Assembly (NCBI RefSeq): GCF_021405525.1 | Contig: NZ_JAGQAG010000001.1 | Span: 1,612,001-1,676,000 of the forward strand | From: Ruegeria pomeroyi | GTDB lineage: Bacteria > Pseudomonadota > Alphaproteobacteria > Rhodobacterales > Rhodobacteraceae | Length of the DNA stretch: 64,000 bases | Direction: 5' to 3' | Shown here: positions 1 to 9,028 of the stretch, in pieces | Position numbering within the stretch: position 1 is the stretch's first letter | Layout: every line of letters begins with the position of its first letter | Program-made: the position numbers and the translations under genes | Notes under the pieces: generated by a model | What the model saw: the letters and a program-made list of their open reading frames with translations, nothing else | Database searches by the model: none | Told to the model about the DNA's origin: nothing

Positions 1-652
1 CGAGTCGATGCGGCTTTCGATGCGGTGGGCCGAACGTTCGCGCACGGCGTTTGGTGACCGGCCGGGGCATGCGCTCTTTGGCATCATGCAGGGTGGGTTG
101 GAGCAGGATCTGCGCGAGGAGAGCGCCGAGGCGCTCAAGGCCATAGGGTTCGAGGGCTATGCGGTGGGCGGCCTCGCTGTGGGCGAGGGGCAGGCGGCGA
201 TGTTCGGTTGCCTCGACTACGCGCCCGGTTTCCTGCCCGAGGACAAGCCGCGTTACCTGATGGGGGTGGGCAAACCAGACGATATCGTCGGTGCCGTAAA
301 GCGCGGCATCGACATGATGGATTGCGTTTTGCCTTCGCGCTCGGGTCGGACCGGGCAGGTGTTCACCCGGCACGGGGTTCTGAACATCAAGAACGCCCGC
401 CACATGGACGACCCGCGCCCGCTGGACGAGGCCTGCACCTGTCCGGCCTGCCGCAACTATAGCCGCGCCTATCTGCATCACGTGTTCCGCAGTCAGGAAA
501 TCATCAGCTCGATGCTGCTGACCTGGCACAACCTGCACTATTATCAGGAAATCATGGCAGGGATGCGCGACGCCATCGCGGCGGGCACCTTTGCCGCCTG
601 GGAGGCGGATTTCCACGCGGGTCGGGCGCAGGGGGATATCGAACCGCTGTGA
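1..652 (+). CDS. tgt: Queuine tRNA-ribosyltransferase (5' end missing)
   Basis: C-terminal part of tRNA-guanine transglycosylase, which swaps the wobble guanine of GUN anticodons for the queuosine precursor preQ1. The reading frame is already open at base 2, so the start lies outside the window. Visible family motifs: GIMQGG, a VGKPDDIV segment, and the [13 protein letters not shown] block whose aspartate is the nucleophile in characterised enzymes. The zinc site follows as CTCPAC, with a histidine about 25 residues later (TWHNL). About 216 residues are present of the usual 370-380. It ends in TGA, and a short hairpin (ATGCCAT/ATGGCAT, 672-691) lies 20 bases downstream and could help termination. 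Confidence 0.96.
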   Translation, partial: ESMRLSMRWAERSRTAFGDRPGHALFGIMQGGLEQDLREESAEALKAIGFEGYAVGGLAVGEGQAAMFGCLDYAPGFLPEDKPRYLMGVGKPDDIVGAVKRGIDMMDCVLPSRSGRTGQVFTRHGVLNIKNARHMDDPRPLDEACTCPACRNYSRAYLHHVFRSQEIISSMLLTWHNLHYYQEIMAGMRDAIAAGTFAAWEADFHAGRAQGDIEPL

Positions 653-927
653 CCGCGGGCGGGTGGGTCCGATGCCATGCCTTGATGGCATGCCAGAGTT
701 GTGAAGAAAACCTTATCCCGCATTCTGCCGATAGGGCGGGAAGATGTTCCTGCCCTTTGCGGCTTGGAACAAAGGCGCGGCGCTGACCGCAATGGGCAGA
801 TGTTCTTCTCTTTCGTCCGGATCTGCCTGAACTGTCTGCCCTTGCGGATCGGCGCCGAGGGCATAGTTGGGGCTGCACCGGCTGCGCTGGCCATCGCCGC
901 CACCGGACGAGCACAGGAGAACCCACG

Positions 928-2004
928 ATGACCGAGACACTCTTTACCCCCCACAAGGCCGGCAATATCGCGTTGAAGAACCGCATCGTGATGGCACCGC
1001 TGACGCGGAACCGGGCAGATGACACAACTGGTGTCGTGTTCGACCGGCACGCGGAATACTACGCCCAGCGCGCCAGTGCCGGGCTGCTGATCACCGAGGG
1101 CGCGCAGATCAGCGCCGAGGGCAAGGGCTATATCCAGACGCCGGGCATCCATACGCCCGAACAGGTGGCCGCCTGGCGCAAGGTGACCGATGCGGTCCAT
1201 GCAAGGGGCGGTAAGATCGTGATCCAGCTCTGGCATGTTGGGCGGATCTCTCACACATCGCTGTTGCCGGGTGGTCAGGCGCCGGTTTCGGCCTCGGCGA
1301 TTGCGGCCAAGGCCAAGACCTTTACCCATGCCGGGTTCGAAAACACGTCGGAGCCGCGCGCGCTGGAGACGGATGAGATTGCCCGTGTCGTGGCCGACTA
1401 TGCTCACGCCACCCGGTGTGCGCGCGAGGCCGGGTTCGACGGTGTCGAGATCCATGCCGCCAACGGCTATCTCGTCGAGCAGTTCCTCAAGGATGGCAGC
1501 AACCGGCGGCAGGATGCCTATGGCGGGTCGGTCGAGAACCGCGCCCGGTTCCTGTTCGAAGTCGTCGATGCCGTCGTGGGCGCCTGGGATGCGGGCCATG
1601 TCGGCATCCGCCTGTCGCCCTTCTCGGATGTGAACGGTATTTCTGACAGCGACCCGATCGCCACCTATACGCCGGTGATCGAACGGCTGGATACCTATGG
1701 TCTGGCCTATCTGCACATGGTCGAGGGCCAGACCGGCGGTGCCCGCGAAGGGGCGTTCGACGATCTGCGCCAGCTCTGGACCGGGACCTATATGGGCAAT
1801 AACGGGTATGACCGGGCCAGCGCGATTGCGCGGGTGCGCTCGGGCGCGGTGGATCTGGTGGCCTTTGGCCGGCCGTACATTGCCAATCCCGACCTGGTCG
1901 AGCGGTTGACCGTCGACGCGCCGCTGAATGCAGGCGATACCGCCACCTATTACGGCGGCGGCGACGAAGGATATACCGACTATCCGGTGTTGCAGACGGC
2001 CTGA
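928..2004 (+). CDS. Old Yellow Enzyme family alkene reductase
   Basis: 358-residue FMN-dependent NADPH oxidoreductase of the OYE/NemA family, which reduces activated C=C bonds (enones, maleimides, nitroesters). The N-terminus (LFTPHKAGNIALKNRIVMAP) is the characteristic first beta strand. The EIHAANGYL segment and the DAYGGSVENRARF segment are family signatures, and GRPYIANPDLVERL near the C-terminus is the phosphate-binding region. The start is chosen because GGAGAA sits 6 bases upstream. It stands alone between tgt and lon on the same strand. The natural substrate cannot be read from sequence; NemA-like detoxification is the default inference. Confidence 0.93.
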   Translation: MTETLFTPHKAGNIALKNRIVMAPLTRNRADDTTGVVFDRHAEYYAQRASAGLLITEGAQISAEGKGYIQTPGIHTPEQVAAWRKVTDAVHARGGKIVIQLWHVGRISHTSLLPGGQAPVSASAIAAKAKTFTHAGFENTSEPRALETDEIARVVADYAHATRCAREAGFDGVEIHAANGYLVEQFLKDGSNRRQDAYGGSVENRARFLFEVVDAVVGAWDAGHVGIRLSPFSDVNGISDSDPIATYTPVIERLDTYGLAYLHMVEGQTGGAREGAFDDLRQLWTGTYMGNNGYDRASAIARVRSGAVDLVAFGRPYIANPDLVERLTVDAPLNAGDTATYYGGGDEGYTDYPVLQTA

Positions 2005-2155
2005 TAGCCCCCGGGGCGGCGAAACGGGGCCTCTGCGCGCTGGCGTAGATCGCCACGCCCGCCGTCCCGCAGAATTCCGCCACAGTGGCGGTTTTGCGCC
2101 CTTGCGGTCCAAAGTCAGTCGCGTCATTGTGCGCGAAACCAATTGACAGGTCTGG

Positions 2156-2186
2156 TTGAAACGGACGGGGACTCATCCCACCTTAT
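2156..2186 (+). promoter_or_regulatory. Weak candidate heat-shock type promoter of lon
   Basis: Upstream of lon there is GTTGAAA (2155-2161) followed about 15 bases later by CCCACCTTAT (2177-2186). This loosely resembles sigma-32 type -35/-10 elements. A TTGACA also occurs at 2143-2148 but has no acceptable -10 box at the right distance. Lon is heat-inducible in many proteobacteria, which makes the reading plausible, but the match is weak and this is inference. Confidence 0.25.
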
Positions 2187-2262
2187 CAACCAGAGACAGG
2201 AGATGGCCGGGGGTCGCCTAGAACAGGGGCCAGTGCCATCTTGCCAATGATAAGGATAGAGC

Positions 2263-4674
2263 ATGCAAGAGCCTCTGAACGCCTCTTACCCCGTCCTGCC
2301 ACTGCGCGACATCGTGGTGTTCCCGCACATGATCGTGCCGCTTTTCGTCGGCCGCGAGAAATCGGTGCGGGCGCTGGAAGAGGTGATGCAGGAAGACAAG
2401 CAGATCCTGCTGTCCAGCCAGGTCGACCCCGGTATCGACGATCCCGACAGCGACGGCATCTACCGCACCGGCGTGTTGGCCAATGTGCTGCAGCTGCTGA
2501 AGCTGCCCGATGGCACTGTCAAGGTGCTGGTCGAGGGGCAGGCACGGGTCAAGATCACCGGATTTTTGGAGAACGACGTCTTTTTTGAAGCGCGCGCCGA
2601 ATATCTGACCGAGATCCCCGGCGACGTGACCACCACCCAGGCGCTGATCCGCACCGTGGGCGACGAATTCGAGCGCTATGCCAAGGTGCGCAAGAACATT
2701 CCCGAAGAGGCGTTGGCCGCTGTCGGCGAGACCACCGAGCCCGCCAAGCTGGCCGATCTGGTTGCGGGCCATCTGGGGATCGAGGTTGGGCAGAAACAGG
2801 ACCTGCTGGAAACGCTCAGCGTCAGCGAGCGGCTGGAAAAGGTCTATGGCCTGATGCAGGGCGAGCTGAGCGTTCTGCAGGTCGAGAAGAAGATCAAGAC
2901 CCGGGTCAAATCCCAGATGGAGAAGACCCAGCGCGAGTATTACCTCAACGAACAGATGAAGGCGATCCAGCGCGAGCTGGGCGACGGCGAAGAAGGTGCC
3001 GGCGAGATTGCCGAGCTGGAAGAGAAGATCGCCGCCACCAAACTGTCGAAAGAGGCGCGCGAAAAGGCCGAGGCCGAGCTGAAGAAGCTCAAGAACATGT
3101 CGCCCATGTCGGCCGAGGCCACGGTCGTGCGCAACTATCTCGACTGGCTGCTGTCGATCCCGTGGGGCGTCAAATCCCGCGTGAAAAAGGATCTGGGCCG
3201 CGCCGAGGGCGTGCTGGATGCCGATCACTATGGGCTGGAAAAGGTCAAGGAGCGCATCGTCGAGTATCTGGCGGTGCAGCAGCGCTCGGCCAAGTTGAAG
3301 GGGCCGATCCTGTGCCTTGTCGGCCCTCCGGGTGTGGGCAAGACCTCGCTGGGCAAATCGGTCGCCCGGGCAACGGGGCGCGAGTTCATCCGCATCTCGC
3401 TGGGGGGCGTACGTGACGAAAGCGAGATCCGCGGCCACCGCCGGACCTATATCGGCTCGATGCCGGGCAAGATCATCCAGGCGCTGAAAAAGGCGAAAAC
3501 CACCAATCCGCTTATCCTGCTCGACGAGATCGACAAGATGGGTCAGGATTTCCGGGGCGACCCGGCGAGCGCGATGCTCGAGGTGCTGGATCCGGAACAG
3601 AACAACACCTTCATGGATCACTATCTCGAGGTGGAATACGACCTCTCGAACGTGATGTTCCTGACCACGTCCAACAGCTACAACATGCCCGGGCCGCTGC
3701 TGGACCGGATGGAGATCATCCCGCTGGCGGGCTATACCGAGGATGAAAAGCGCGAGATCGCCAAGCGCCATCTGCTGCCCAAGCAGACCAAGAACCACGG
3801 TCTGCGGGCCAAGGAGTTCGATCTGTCCGACGCGGCGCTGACCGACATCATCCGCTATTACACCCGCGAGGCGGGCGTGCGGAATCTGGAACGCGAAGTG
3901 GCCAAGATCTGCCGTAAGGCGCTGACGAAGATCCTCAAGAAAGACACTGAAAAGGTCTCGGTAACACCCGAGAATCTGGAAGATTTCCTGGGTGTGCGCC
4001 GGTTCAGGTTCGGTCTGGCCGAGAAGGACGATCAGGTCGGTGTCGTCACCGGTCTGGCCTGGACCAGCGTTGGCGGCGACCTGTTGTCGATCGAGGCGCT
4101 GCGCCTGCCGGGCAAGGGCCGGATGAAGACCACCGGCAAGCTGGGCGAGGTGATGAAGGAGTCGATCGACGCGGCGGCGTCCTATGTACGCTCGATCGCG
4201 CCTTCCATCGGGGTGAAACCGCCGCGGCTGGACCGCTGGGATATCCACGTACACGTCCCCGAGGGTGCGACACCCAAGGATGGCCCCAGCGCCGGTATCG
4301 CCATGGTCACTTCGATCGTGTCGGTGCTGACCCAGACGCCTGTCCGCAAGGACATCGCCATGACCGGCGAGGTCACGCTACGCGGCAATGTGCTGGCCAT
4401 CGGCGGGCTGAAGGAGAAGCTGCTCGCCGCCCTGCGCGGCGGCGTCAAGACCGTGCTGATCCCTGCCGAGAACGAAAAGGACCTGCGCGAGATACCCGAC
4501 AACGTGAAGGAGGGGCTGACGATCATCCCCGTCGCTCATGTGTCCGAGGTGCTGAAACACGCGCTTGTTCGCCAGCCCGAAGCGATTGAATGGGACGAGG
4601 CCGCCGAGGAAGAGGCCGCCGCCGCCAAATCGGCGCTTCCGGGTGGCGAAGGCGCCTCGGCCACGGCGCACTGA
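2263..4674 (+). CDS. lon: ATP-dependent protease Lon
   Basis: 803-residue Lon, the usual length for the LonA family. Domain order is an N-terminal substrate-recognition domain (to about residue 300), an AAA+ module with Walker A GPPGVGKT near residue 353 and Walker B LILLDEID, then the proteolytic domain. The catalytic dyad is visible: serine 676 in KDGPSAG and lysine 717 in GGLKEK. Lon degrades misfolded proteins and short-lived regulators in the cytoplasm. It is followed by a strong hairpin and then an HU-type gene, an arrangement reminiscent of the lon-hup neighbourhood of many proteobacteria. The tail after residue 780 is rich in Glu and Ala and is not conserved in the family. Confidence 0.98.
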   Translation: MQEPLNASYPVLPLRDIVVFPHMIVPLFVGREKSVRALEEVMQEDKQILLSSQVDPGIDDPDSDGIYRTGVLANVLQLLKLPDGTVKVLVEGQARVKITGFLENDVFFEARAEYLTEIPGDVTTTQALIRTVGDEFERYAKVRKNIPEEALAAVGETTEPAKLADLVAGHLGIEVGQKQDLLETLSVSERLEKVYGLMQGELSVLQVEKKIKTRVKSQMEKTQREYYLNEQMKAIQRELGDGEEGAGEIAELEEKIAATKLSKEAREKAEAELKKLKNMSPMSAEATVVRNYLDWLLSIPWGVKSRVKKDLGRAEGVLDADHYGLEKVKERIVEYLAVQQRSAKLKGPILCLVGPPGVGKTSLGKSVARATGREFIRISLGGVRDESEIRGHRRTYIGSMPGKIIQALKKAKTTNPLILLDEIDKMGQDFRGDPASAMLEVLDPEQNNTFMDHYLEVEYDLSNVMFLTTSNSYNMPGPLLDRMEIIPLAGYTEDEKREIAKRHLLPKQTKNHGLRAKEFDLSDAALTDIIRYYTREAGVRNLEREVAKICRKALTKILKKDTEKVSVTPENLEDFLGVRRFRFGLAEKDDQVGVVTGLAWTSVGGDLLSIEALRLPGKGRMKTTGKLGEVMKESIDAAASYVRSIAPSIGVKPPRLDRWDIHVHVPEGATPKDGPSAGIAMVTSIVSVLTQTPVRKDIAMTGEVTLRGNVLAIGGLKEKLLAALRGGVKTVLIPAENEKDLREIPDNVKEGLTIIPVAHVSEVLKHALVRQPEAIEWDEAAEEEAAAAKSALPGGEGASATAH

Positions 4675-4693
4675 ACGAGTTTGCACTTGCTGA

Positions 4694-4727
4694 CAAGGGC
4701 GGGCCTTTTGGCCCGCCCTTGTTGTAT
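4694..4727 (+). terminator. Rho-independent terminator of lon
   Basis: A perfect 12-bp stem, CAAGGGCGGGCC (4694-4705) with GGCCCGCCCTTG (4710-4721), closes a TTTT loop 20 bases after the lon stop. The T-run after it is short (TTGT), so termination may be partial. Confidence 0.8.
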
Positions 4728-4820
4728 CCGGACACCTGATTTCAACTATTTTGTGAGTGAATGTAGCCAGATCGGAAACAAATAGCTAAGCTTCCGAAAA
4801 CAAAACAACGGGGCACCAAT

Positions 4821-5324
4821 ATGGTAAAACGCAGTACACGGACGACGACCACAGCACGCAAGACCACCACGCGCCGCAGCACACGTTCCTCCTCCGGCAC
4901 CGCCACCGCAAAGGAAAAGACCGCCGTTGTCGAAGCGGAGCCGGTAGACCCGGAGATCGAATCTGTCGAAGCCGCCGTAGCGCTCGATACGCCGTTGCCC
5001 CGTGTGGTGCGCGCCGACGAAGCCGAGGATCAGGATAGCGGAAACGAGTTGCGCAAGCGCGAGCTGATCGATCTGGTCGTCGCCCGGTCTGACGTTAAGA
5101 AGAAATATGTCAAGCCCGCCGTCGAGGCGATGCTGGCGATCATGGGCGAGGCGATTTCGGAAGAACGCGATCTGAACCTCCAGCCGCTTGGCAAGCTCAA
5201 GGTGAACCGCTCGACCGACAAGGGCAACGGGCAGGTGATCATCTGCAAATTGCGCCGCAGCACCCAGGCAGAGGAAGAAGTGGAAAAACTTGATGCGGAC
5301 CCTCTTGCAGAGGTCGCCGAGTAA
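4821..5324 (+). CDS. HU family DNA-binding protein with long basic N-terminal tail
   Basis: 167 residues, against about 90 for classical HU. Residues 1-35 are almost entirely Thr, Arg, Ser, Lys and Ala, like a histone-H1 tail. Residues 36-75 are acidic, and the HU/IHF fold spans roughly 76-145 (KRELIDLVVARSDVKKKYVK at its start). The beta-arm region reads LGKLKVNRSTDKGNGQVI where classical HU has an RNPxTG arm tip, so DNA bending may differ. Preceded by GGGG 8 bases from the ATG and followed by tRNA-Val 19 bases after the stop, possibly on the same transcript. It is probably a nucleoid protein; the specialised role is unknown. Confidence 0.85.
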   Translation: MVKRSTRTTTTARKTTTRRSTRSSSGTATAKEKTAVVEAEPVDPEIESVEAAVALDTPLPRVVRADEAEDQDSGNELRKRELIDLVVARSDVKKKYVKPAVEAMLAIMGEAISEERDLNLQPLGKLKVNRSTDKGNGQVIICKLRRSTQAEEEVEKLDADPLAEVAE

Positions 5325-5343
5325 CGCTAAAAGCCTGCCTCAC

Positions 5344-5418
5344 GGGTGATTAGCTCAGTGGTAGAGCGCTTCGTTCACATCGAAGATGTCAGGAGTTCAA
5401 ATCTCTTATCACCCACCA
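5344..5418 (+). tRNA. tRNA-Val (anticodon CAC)
   Basis: The acceptor stem GGGTGAT pairs with ATCACCC (5408-5414), followed by discriminator A and encoded CCA. The D arm is TAGCTCAGTGGTAGAGC. The anticodon stem-loop is CTTCG-TTCACAT-CGAAG, giving anticodon CAC, which reads GTG. The T arm contains GTTCAAATC. All cloverleaf arms close. Confidence 0.97.
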
Positions 5419-5425
5419 GATTTCA

Positions 5426-5463
5426 AAACCGCCGAACCTCAGGTTCGGCGGTTTCTTGTTTTA
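5426..5463 (+). terminator. Terminator after tRNA-Val
   Basis: Inverted repeat AACCGCCGAACC (5427-5438) and GGTTCGGCGGTT (5442-5453), followed by TCTTGTTTT, beginning 8 bases after the tRNA CCA end. Confidence 0.88.
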
Positions 5464-5501
5464 GATCAGGTATTTATGATCCTTAGCTGATGCTGACGAG
5501 G

Positions 5502-6221
5502 TCAAAGCCCAGGAAGGCGATCCAGCAGGGCACGGCGACCGAATGTCGTGCCGGGACGGTCGCCAAGGTCAAACCGCAGGCCGACCCCGACGAAGGCGTC
5601 GTTGTTGCTGAAATTGGCCACCCGGGCGTTGCCGGTACCCACCTCGCCATACAGGTTCACGCCGCTTCCCAACCCGTAATCGGCGCCAATCGCCATGCGG
5701 GTCATGTTGGCACCGGTCTTGTTGTCCATGAAATCGACGCTGGCATTCAGGCTGAGCGGACCGCTGCCCACGTCGCTGCTGATCTTGCCGCCCAGCAGGG
5801 TCGCGTTGGTCCCCTGCACGCGGCCACGCGAGAAATAACCCTCCAGCCGAATGGCCGAGAAGTCGTAGGCGGCTTCGAGACCGTAGAAGTTGCGGTCGAT
5901 GCCGCCACCATCCTCGGTCCCCCAGAACCCGCCGACCGCGCCGCCATAGCCGAACTTGTAGATACCATGCAGCGTGGCGCTGCGGCCGCTGCCGCCAACC
6001 TGATCGAACTTGTAATACCCAACGTCAAGCTGGGTTGCGACAGAACTGCCAAGGCCAAGCTCGAAAGAGCCTTGCAGCGCCTGGCGCGCGCCCTTGGATT
6101 TGTTGGTGAACTGATAGTGGTTGATGTCGACATTGGCGCCGACAAGACCGATACTCTGTGCCGAAAGGCTGGCGGAGGTCATGCCGACCGCCAATACCGC
6201 CGCTGCCACGCGGAGTTTCAT
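5502..6221 (-). CDS. Predicted outer-membrane beta-barrel protein
   Basis: 239 residues with an N-terminal signal peptide (MKLRVAAAVLAVGMTSASLSA, cleavage expected near residue 21). The rest alternates aromatic, glycine and polar residues in short strands, for example QLDVGYYKFD, GIYKFGYGG and AFVGVGLRFDLG, as in small porin-like barrels. It does not end in the canonical C-terminal aromatic residue, so barrel insertion is uncertain. RBS AAGGAG lies 8 bases before the ATG. It is separated from the upstream alcohol dehydrogenase by a GC-rich hairpin. No specific family is recognised. Confidence 0.8.
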   Translation of the reverse strand: MKLRVAAAVLAVGMTSASLSAQSIGLVGANVDINHYQFTNKSKGARQALQGSFELGLGSSVATQLDVGYYKFDQVGGSGRSATLHGIYKFGYGGAVGGFWGTEDGGGIDRNFYGLEAAYDFSAIRLEGYFSRGRVQGTNATLLGGKISSDVGSGPLSLNASVDFMDNKTGANMTRMAIGADYGLGSGVNLYGEVGTGNARVANFSNNDAFVGVGLRFDLGDRPGTTFGRRALLDRLPGL

Positions 6222-6358
6222 GCTGCTGCTCCTTAGCCTGATGCGCTGGGATGCGCGGGCGCTTTACGCGCTCTCTGGTGCGATCATATACATCGCGCCG
6301 AATCAGGTAAAGGTCTTTGATTCTGCGAGCGGAATCCAGTTGGCGCCGCTGCCGGTGC

Positions 6359-6391
6359 CGCCGGGCAGGGGCCTCGCACCCCCGCCCGGCG
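6359..6391 (-). terminator. GC hairpin after the alcohol dehydrogenase
   Basis: CGCCGGGCAGGGG and CCCCCGCCCGGCG form a strong stem with a loop of about 7 bases, starting 6 bases beyond the alcohol dehydrogenase stop codon on the minus strand. It has no T-run, so it may act as a 3' mRNA-protecting hairpin rather than a classical terminator. Confidence 0.5.
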
Positions 6392-6397
6392 AAACTA

Positions 6398-7543
6398 TCA
6401 GAACAACGATTCCAAAAGCGGGCGCGTGTTCTCTGCCGTCATCACGACGGGGTTGCCACCGGTCGAGGGGTCGTTCAGTGCGTCACGCACCAGCACGTCG
6501 ATATCGGGATTGGTGACGCCCAGATCGGTGAGCGTCTTGGGGATGCCGAGCGACGTGTTCAGATCATCGACATAGGCCGCGAACCCGTCGAACCCGCCCG
6601 CGATGCCCAGATAGGCAGCGGCTTGCGCCAGCACGCCCTCGGCCGCGGGGCGGTTGAATTGCAGCACGGCAGGCATGCAGACCGCGTTGGTGGTGCCGTG
6701 ATGGGTGTGGTGATGCGCGCCGATAGGGTGCGACAGCGCATGGATGGCGCCCAGCCCCTTTTGGAAGGCGGTGGCGCCCATGGCGGCGGCCGACATCATA
6801 TGCGCGCGCGCCTCAAGGTCCGACCCGTCGGCATAGGCGCGGGGCAGGTATTCCTTGACCAACCGCATGCCTTCCAGTGCGATGCCCTGGCTCATCGGGT
6901 GGTAATGGGGCGAGCAGTAGGCCTCGACACAATGGGCAAAGGCATCGAGGCCGGTGCCTGCGGTGATGAATTTCGGCATGCCCACGGTCAGTTCCGGGTC
7001 GCAGATCACCACCTTGGGCAGCATCAGCGGGTGGAAGATGATCTTCTTCTCGTGGGTTTCCGAATTGGTGATCACGCCCGCACGACCGACCTCGGAGCCG
7101 GTGCCGGCAGTCGTCGGCACCGCCACAATGGGGTGAATGCCCGCCGGATCGGCGCGCGTCCACCAGTCGCCGATATCCTCGAAATCCCAGAGCGGACGGG
7201 TCTGGCCTGCCATGAAGGCGAGCGTCTTGCCCAGGTCCAGCCCCGAGCCGCCGCCAAAGGCGATCACCCCGTCATAACCGCCCTCGCGATAGGCTTTCAG
7301 CCCGGCCTCGACATTGCGCTCGGTCGGGTTGGGGTCCACCTCGGAAAACATCGCCCGGCCCAGGCCCGCGGCCTCCATCAGGTCCAGCGTGCGGGTGGTG
7401 ATCTCCATCGCCGCCAGCCCCTTGTCGGTGACCAGCAGCGGCTTGGTGATACCGGCGGCCTTGCAGGCCTCGGCGATCTCGGCGATCCGCCCCGCGCCAA
7501 AGCGGATGGCGGTGGGATAGGACCAGTTTCCAACAAGTTTCAT
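6398..7543 (-). CDS. Iron-containing alcohol dehydrogenase
   Basis: 381-residue group III (Fe-dependent) alcohol dehydrogenase, NAD(P)-linked. The nucleotide-binding GGGSGLDLGK motif is near residue 95. Metal ligands fall in GTGLDAFAHCVEA and in the His-rich LSHPIGAHHHTHHG stretch. The ATG at 7543 is preferred because GAGG precedes it by 3 bases; a TTG three codons earlier has no advantage. It is the last gene of a seven-gene minus-strand cluster, 5 bases behind the aldehyde dehydrogenase, which suggests it supplies an aldehyde to that enzyme. Fe-ADHs such as EutG and FucO act on small alcohols; the substrate here is inferred only from neighbours. Confidence 0.93.
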   Translation of the reverse strand: MKLVGNWSYPTAIRFGAGRIAEIAEACKAAGITKPLLVTDKGLAAMEITTRTLDLMEAAGLGRAMFSEVDPNPTERNVEAGLKAYREGGYDGVIAFGGGSGLDLGKTLAFMAGQTRPLWDFEDIGDWWTRADPAGIHPIVAVPTTAGTGSEVGRAGVITNSETHEKKIIFHPLMLPKVVICDPELTVGMPKFITAGTGLDAFAHCVEAYCSPHYHPMSQGIALEGMRLVKEYLPRAYADGSDLEARAHMMSAAAMGATAFQKGLGAIHALSHPIGAHHHTHHGTTNAVCMPAVLQFNRPAAEGVLAQAAAYLGIAGGFDGFAAYVDDLNTSLGIPKTLTDLGVTNPDIDVLVRDALNDPSTGGNPVVMTAENTRPLLESLF

Positions 7544-7548
7544 GGGCC

Positions 7549-8925
7549 TCAAGCCTTTTTCAGATGATAGGATTTGGGACGGGTCAGGGCGTGGAAGCCC
7601 AGCACGGACAGGCCCGCGCCGCGGCCGGTATCCTTGCAGCCGGTCCAGCAGAGCGCGGGGTCAAGGTAATCGCAGCGGTTCATGAACACGGTGCCGGTTT
7701 CCAGCCGCCTGCCGATCTCGTCGGCACGGGCGGTGTCGCGGGTCCAGATCGAGGCGGTCAGCCCGAACTGGCAATCGTTCATCAGCGCAATCGCCTCTTC
7801 GTCATCGGCGACCGGCATGATGCCGACGACGGGCCCGAAGGTCTCTTCGCGCATGATCTCCATGTCATGGGTGACATTGGTCAGGATCTGCGGTGTCAGA
7901 TAGGCGCCGCCGTCATCCTGCGGGAACCGCTCGATATGGGCGGTCGCACCCTTGGCAATGGCATCCTCGATCTGGTCGCGTGCCACCTGGGCAAAGCGCA
8001 CATTGGCCATCGGCCCGATGGTGGTCTCGGGGTCCAGCGGATTGCCCAGCTTGTAGCCGTTCACCAGCGCCACCGCCTTGTCGACAAAGGCGTTGAACAG
8101 GCTGGCATGCACATAGATACGCTCGATCCCGCAACAGCACTGGCCCGAGTTGAACATGGCCCCGTCGATCAGCGTCTCGACGGCGGCATCCAGATCGGCA
8201 TCGGCGCGGACATAGCCCGGATCCTTGCCGCCCAGCTCGGTCGAGACGGGAATGAAGGTGCCGGCGGCGGCGCGTTCCATCGCCTGACCGCCCCGGACCG
8301 AGCCGGTGAAGTTGACGAAGTTCACCTTGCGGCCGGAAATCAGCTCGGCGGTGGTGTCATGGTCCAGCACGATGTTCTGGAACACGTCCTCGGGGACGCC
8401 CGCGGCATGGAACGCCTCGGCCATCCGCTCGCCCACCTGCAAGGTCTGGGCGGCATGTTTCAGGATCACCGTATTGCCGGCCATCAGCGCGGGCGCCACC
8501 GTGTTGATCGCGGTCATGTAGGGATAGTTCCAGGGCGCCACCACCAGCACCACGCCAAAGGGCTCGCGCTCGATCTTGCGCAGAAAGGCGTCGCTGTCCT
8601 CGATCACCAGCGGTGCCAGCGCGCTTTCGGCGATCCCGGCCATATAGGTGGCGCGCTCGTTGAAACCGCCGAACTCGCCGCCATAGCGGACCGGGCGGCC
8701 CATCTGATGGGCCAGTTCCACCGCCATGCGGTCGGTGGTCTTGCCCACCTCGGCCACCGCCGCCAGCACCAGCGCCACGCGCTCGGCCAGGGGGCGCGCG
8801 GCCCAGGCGGCTTGCGCGGCGCGCGCGCGGTCGGCGGCACCCATGGCCGCCTCGCGCGTGGCCGTGGGCCGCTCCAGATATACCGATCCGTCGATCGGCG
8901 AGATGCATTTCACTGTCTGAGCCAT
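7549..8925 (-). CDS. NAD-dependent aldehyde dehydrogenase
   Basis: 458-residue ALDH superfamily enzyme converting an aldehyde to the acid. Recognisable pieces are VVAPWNYPY (NAD-binding entry), NFTGSVRGG, the general-base glutamate in STELGGKDPGYV, and the nucleophile region NSGQCCCGIERIYV with three consecutive cysteines. RREETFGPV-like text (MREETFGPVVGIMPV) marks the C-terminal domain. The ATG at 8925 is chosen over a GTG one codon upstream because AGAGG is then 6 bases away. It is translated just before the alcohol dehydrogenase and separated from the glutamine-synthetase-like gene by a 3'-end repeat element. It resembles PuuC-like enzymes in context, not by a specific motif. Confidence 0.94.
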   Translation of the reverse strand: MAQTVKCISPIDGSVYLERPTATREAAMGAADRARAAQAAWAARPLAERVALVLAAVAEVGKTTDRMAVELAHQMGRPVRYGGEFGGFNERATYMAGIAESALAPLVIEDSDAFLRKIEREPFGVVLVVAPWNYPYMTAINTVAPALMAGNTVILKHAAQTLQVGERMAEAFHAAGVPEDVFQNIVLDHDTTAELISGRKVNFVNFTGSVRGGQAMERAAAGTFIPVSTELGGKDPGYVRADADLDAAVETLIDGAMFNSGQCCCGIERIYVHASLFNAFVDKAVALVNGYKLGNPLDPETTIGPMANVRFAQVARDQIEDAIAKGATAHIERFPQDDGGAYLTPQILTNVTHDMEIMREETFGPVVGIMPVADDEEAIALMNDCQFGLTASIWTRDTARADEIGRRLETGTVFMNRCDYLDPALCWTGCKDTGRGAGLSVLGFHALTRPKSYHLKKA

Positions 8926-8950
8926 CACGATCCTCTTGGCGCCCTCGCGC

Positions 8951-9015
8951 CCTTCCTCTTGCCCGAAATATCCCGGGGGTGAATGCCGCGCCAGCGGCAG
9001 AGGGGGCTGGCCCCC
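8951..9015 (-). repeat. Composite 3'-end element, copy A
   Basis: On the minus strand, 13 bases after the stop of the GS-like gene: a GGGGGCCAGCCCCC core (9002-9015), a small variable hairpin GCCGC/GCGGC (8985-8998), then the tail CACCCCCGGGATATTTCGGG followed by CAAGAGGAAG. Same architecture and orientation relative to its gene as copies at 28085, 32027, 46892 and 63583. Confidence 0.7.
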
Positions 9016-9028
9016 TCCTTGCCCGGCC

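Noticed and set aside
701-931. 76-codon open frame upstream of the Old Yellow Enzyme gene
   Set aside because: No clear RBS, composition unlike a protein, and it runs into the true downstream start.
2218-4254. 678-codon open frame antisense to lon
   Set aside because: It is the mirror of a high-GC gene: it is rich in Gln, His, Leu and Asp from reverse codons and has no family motifs, while lon itself is unmistakable.
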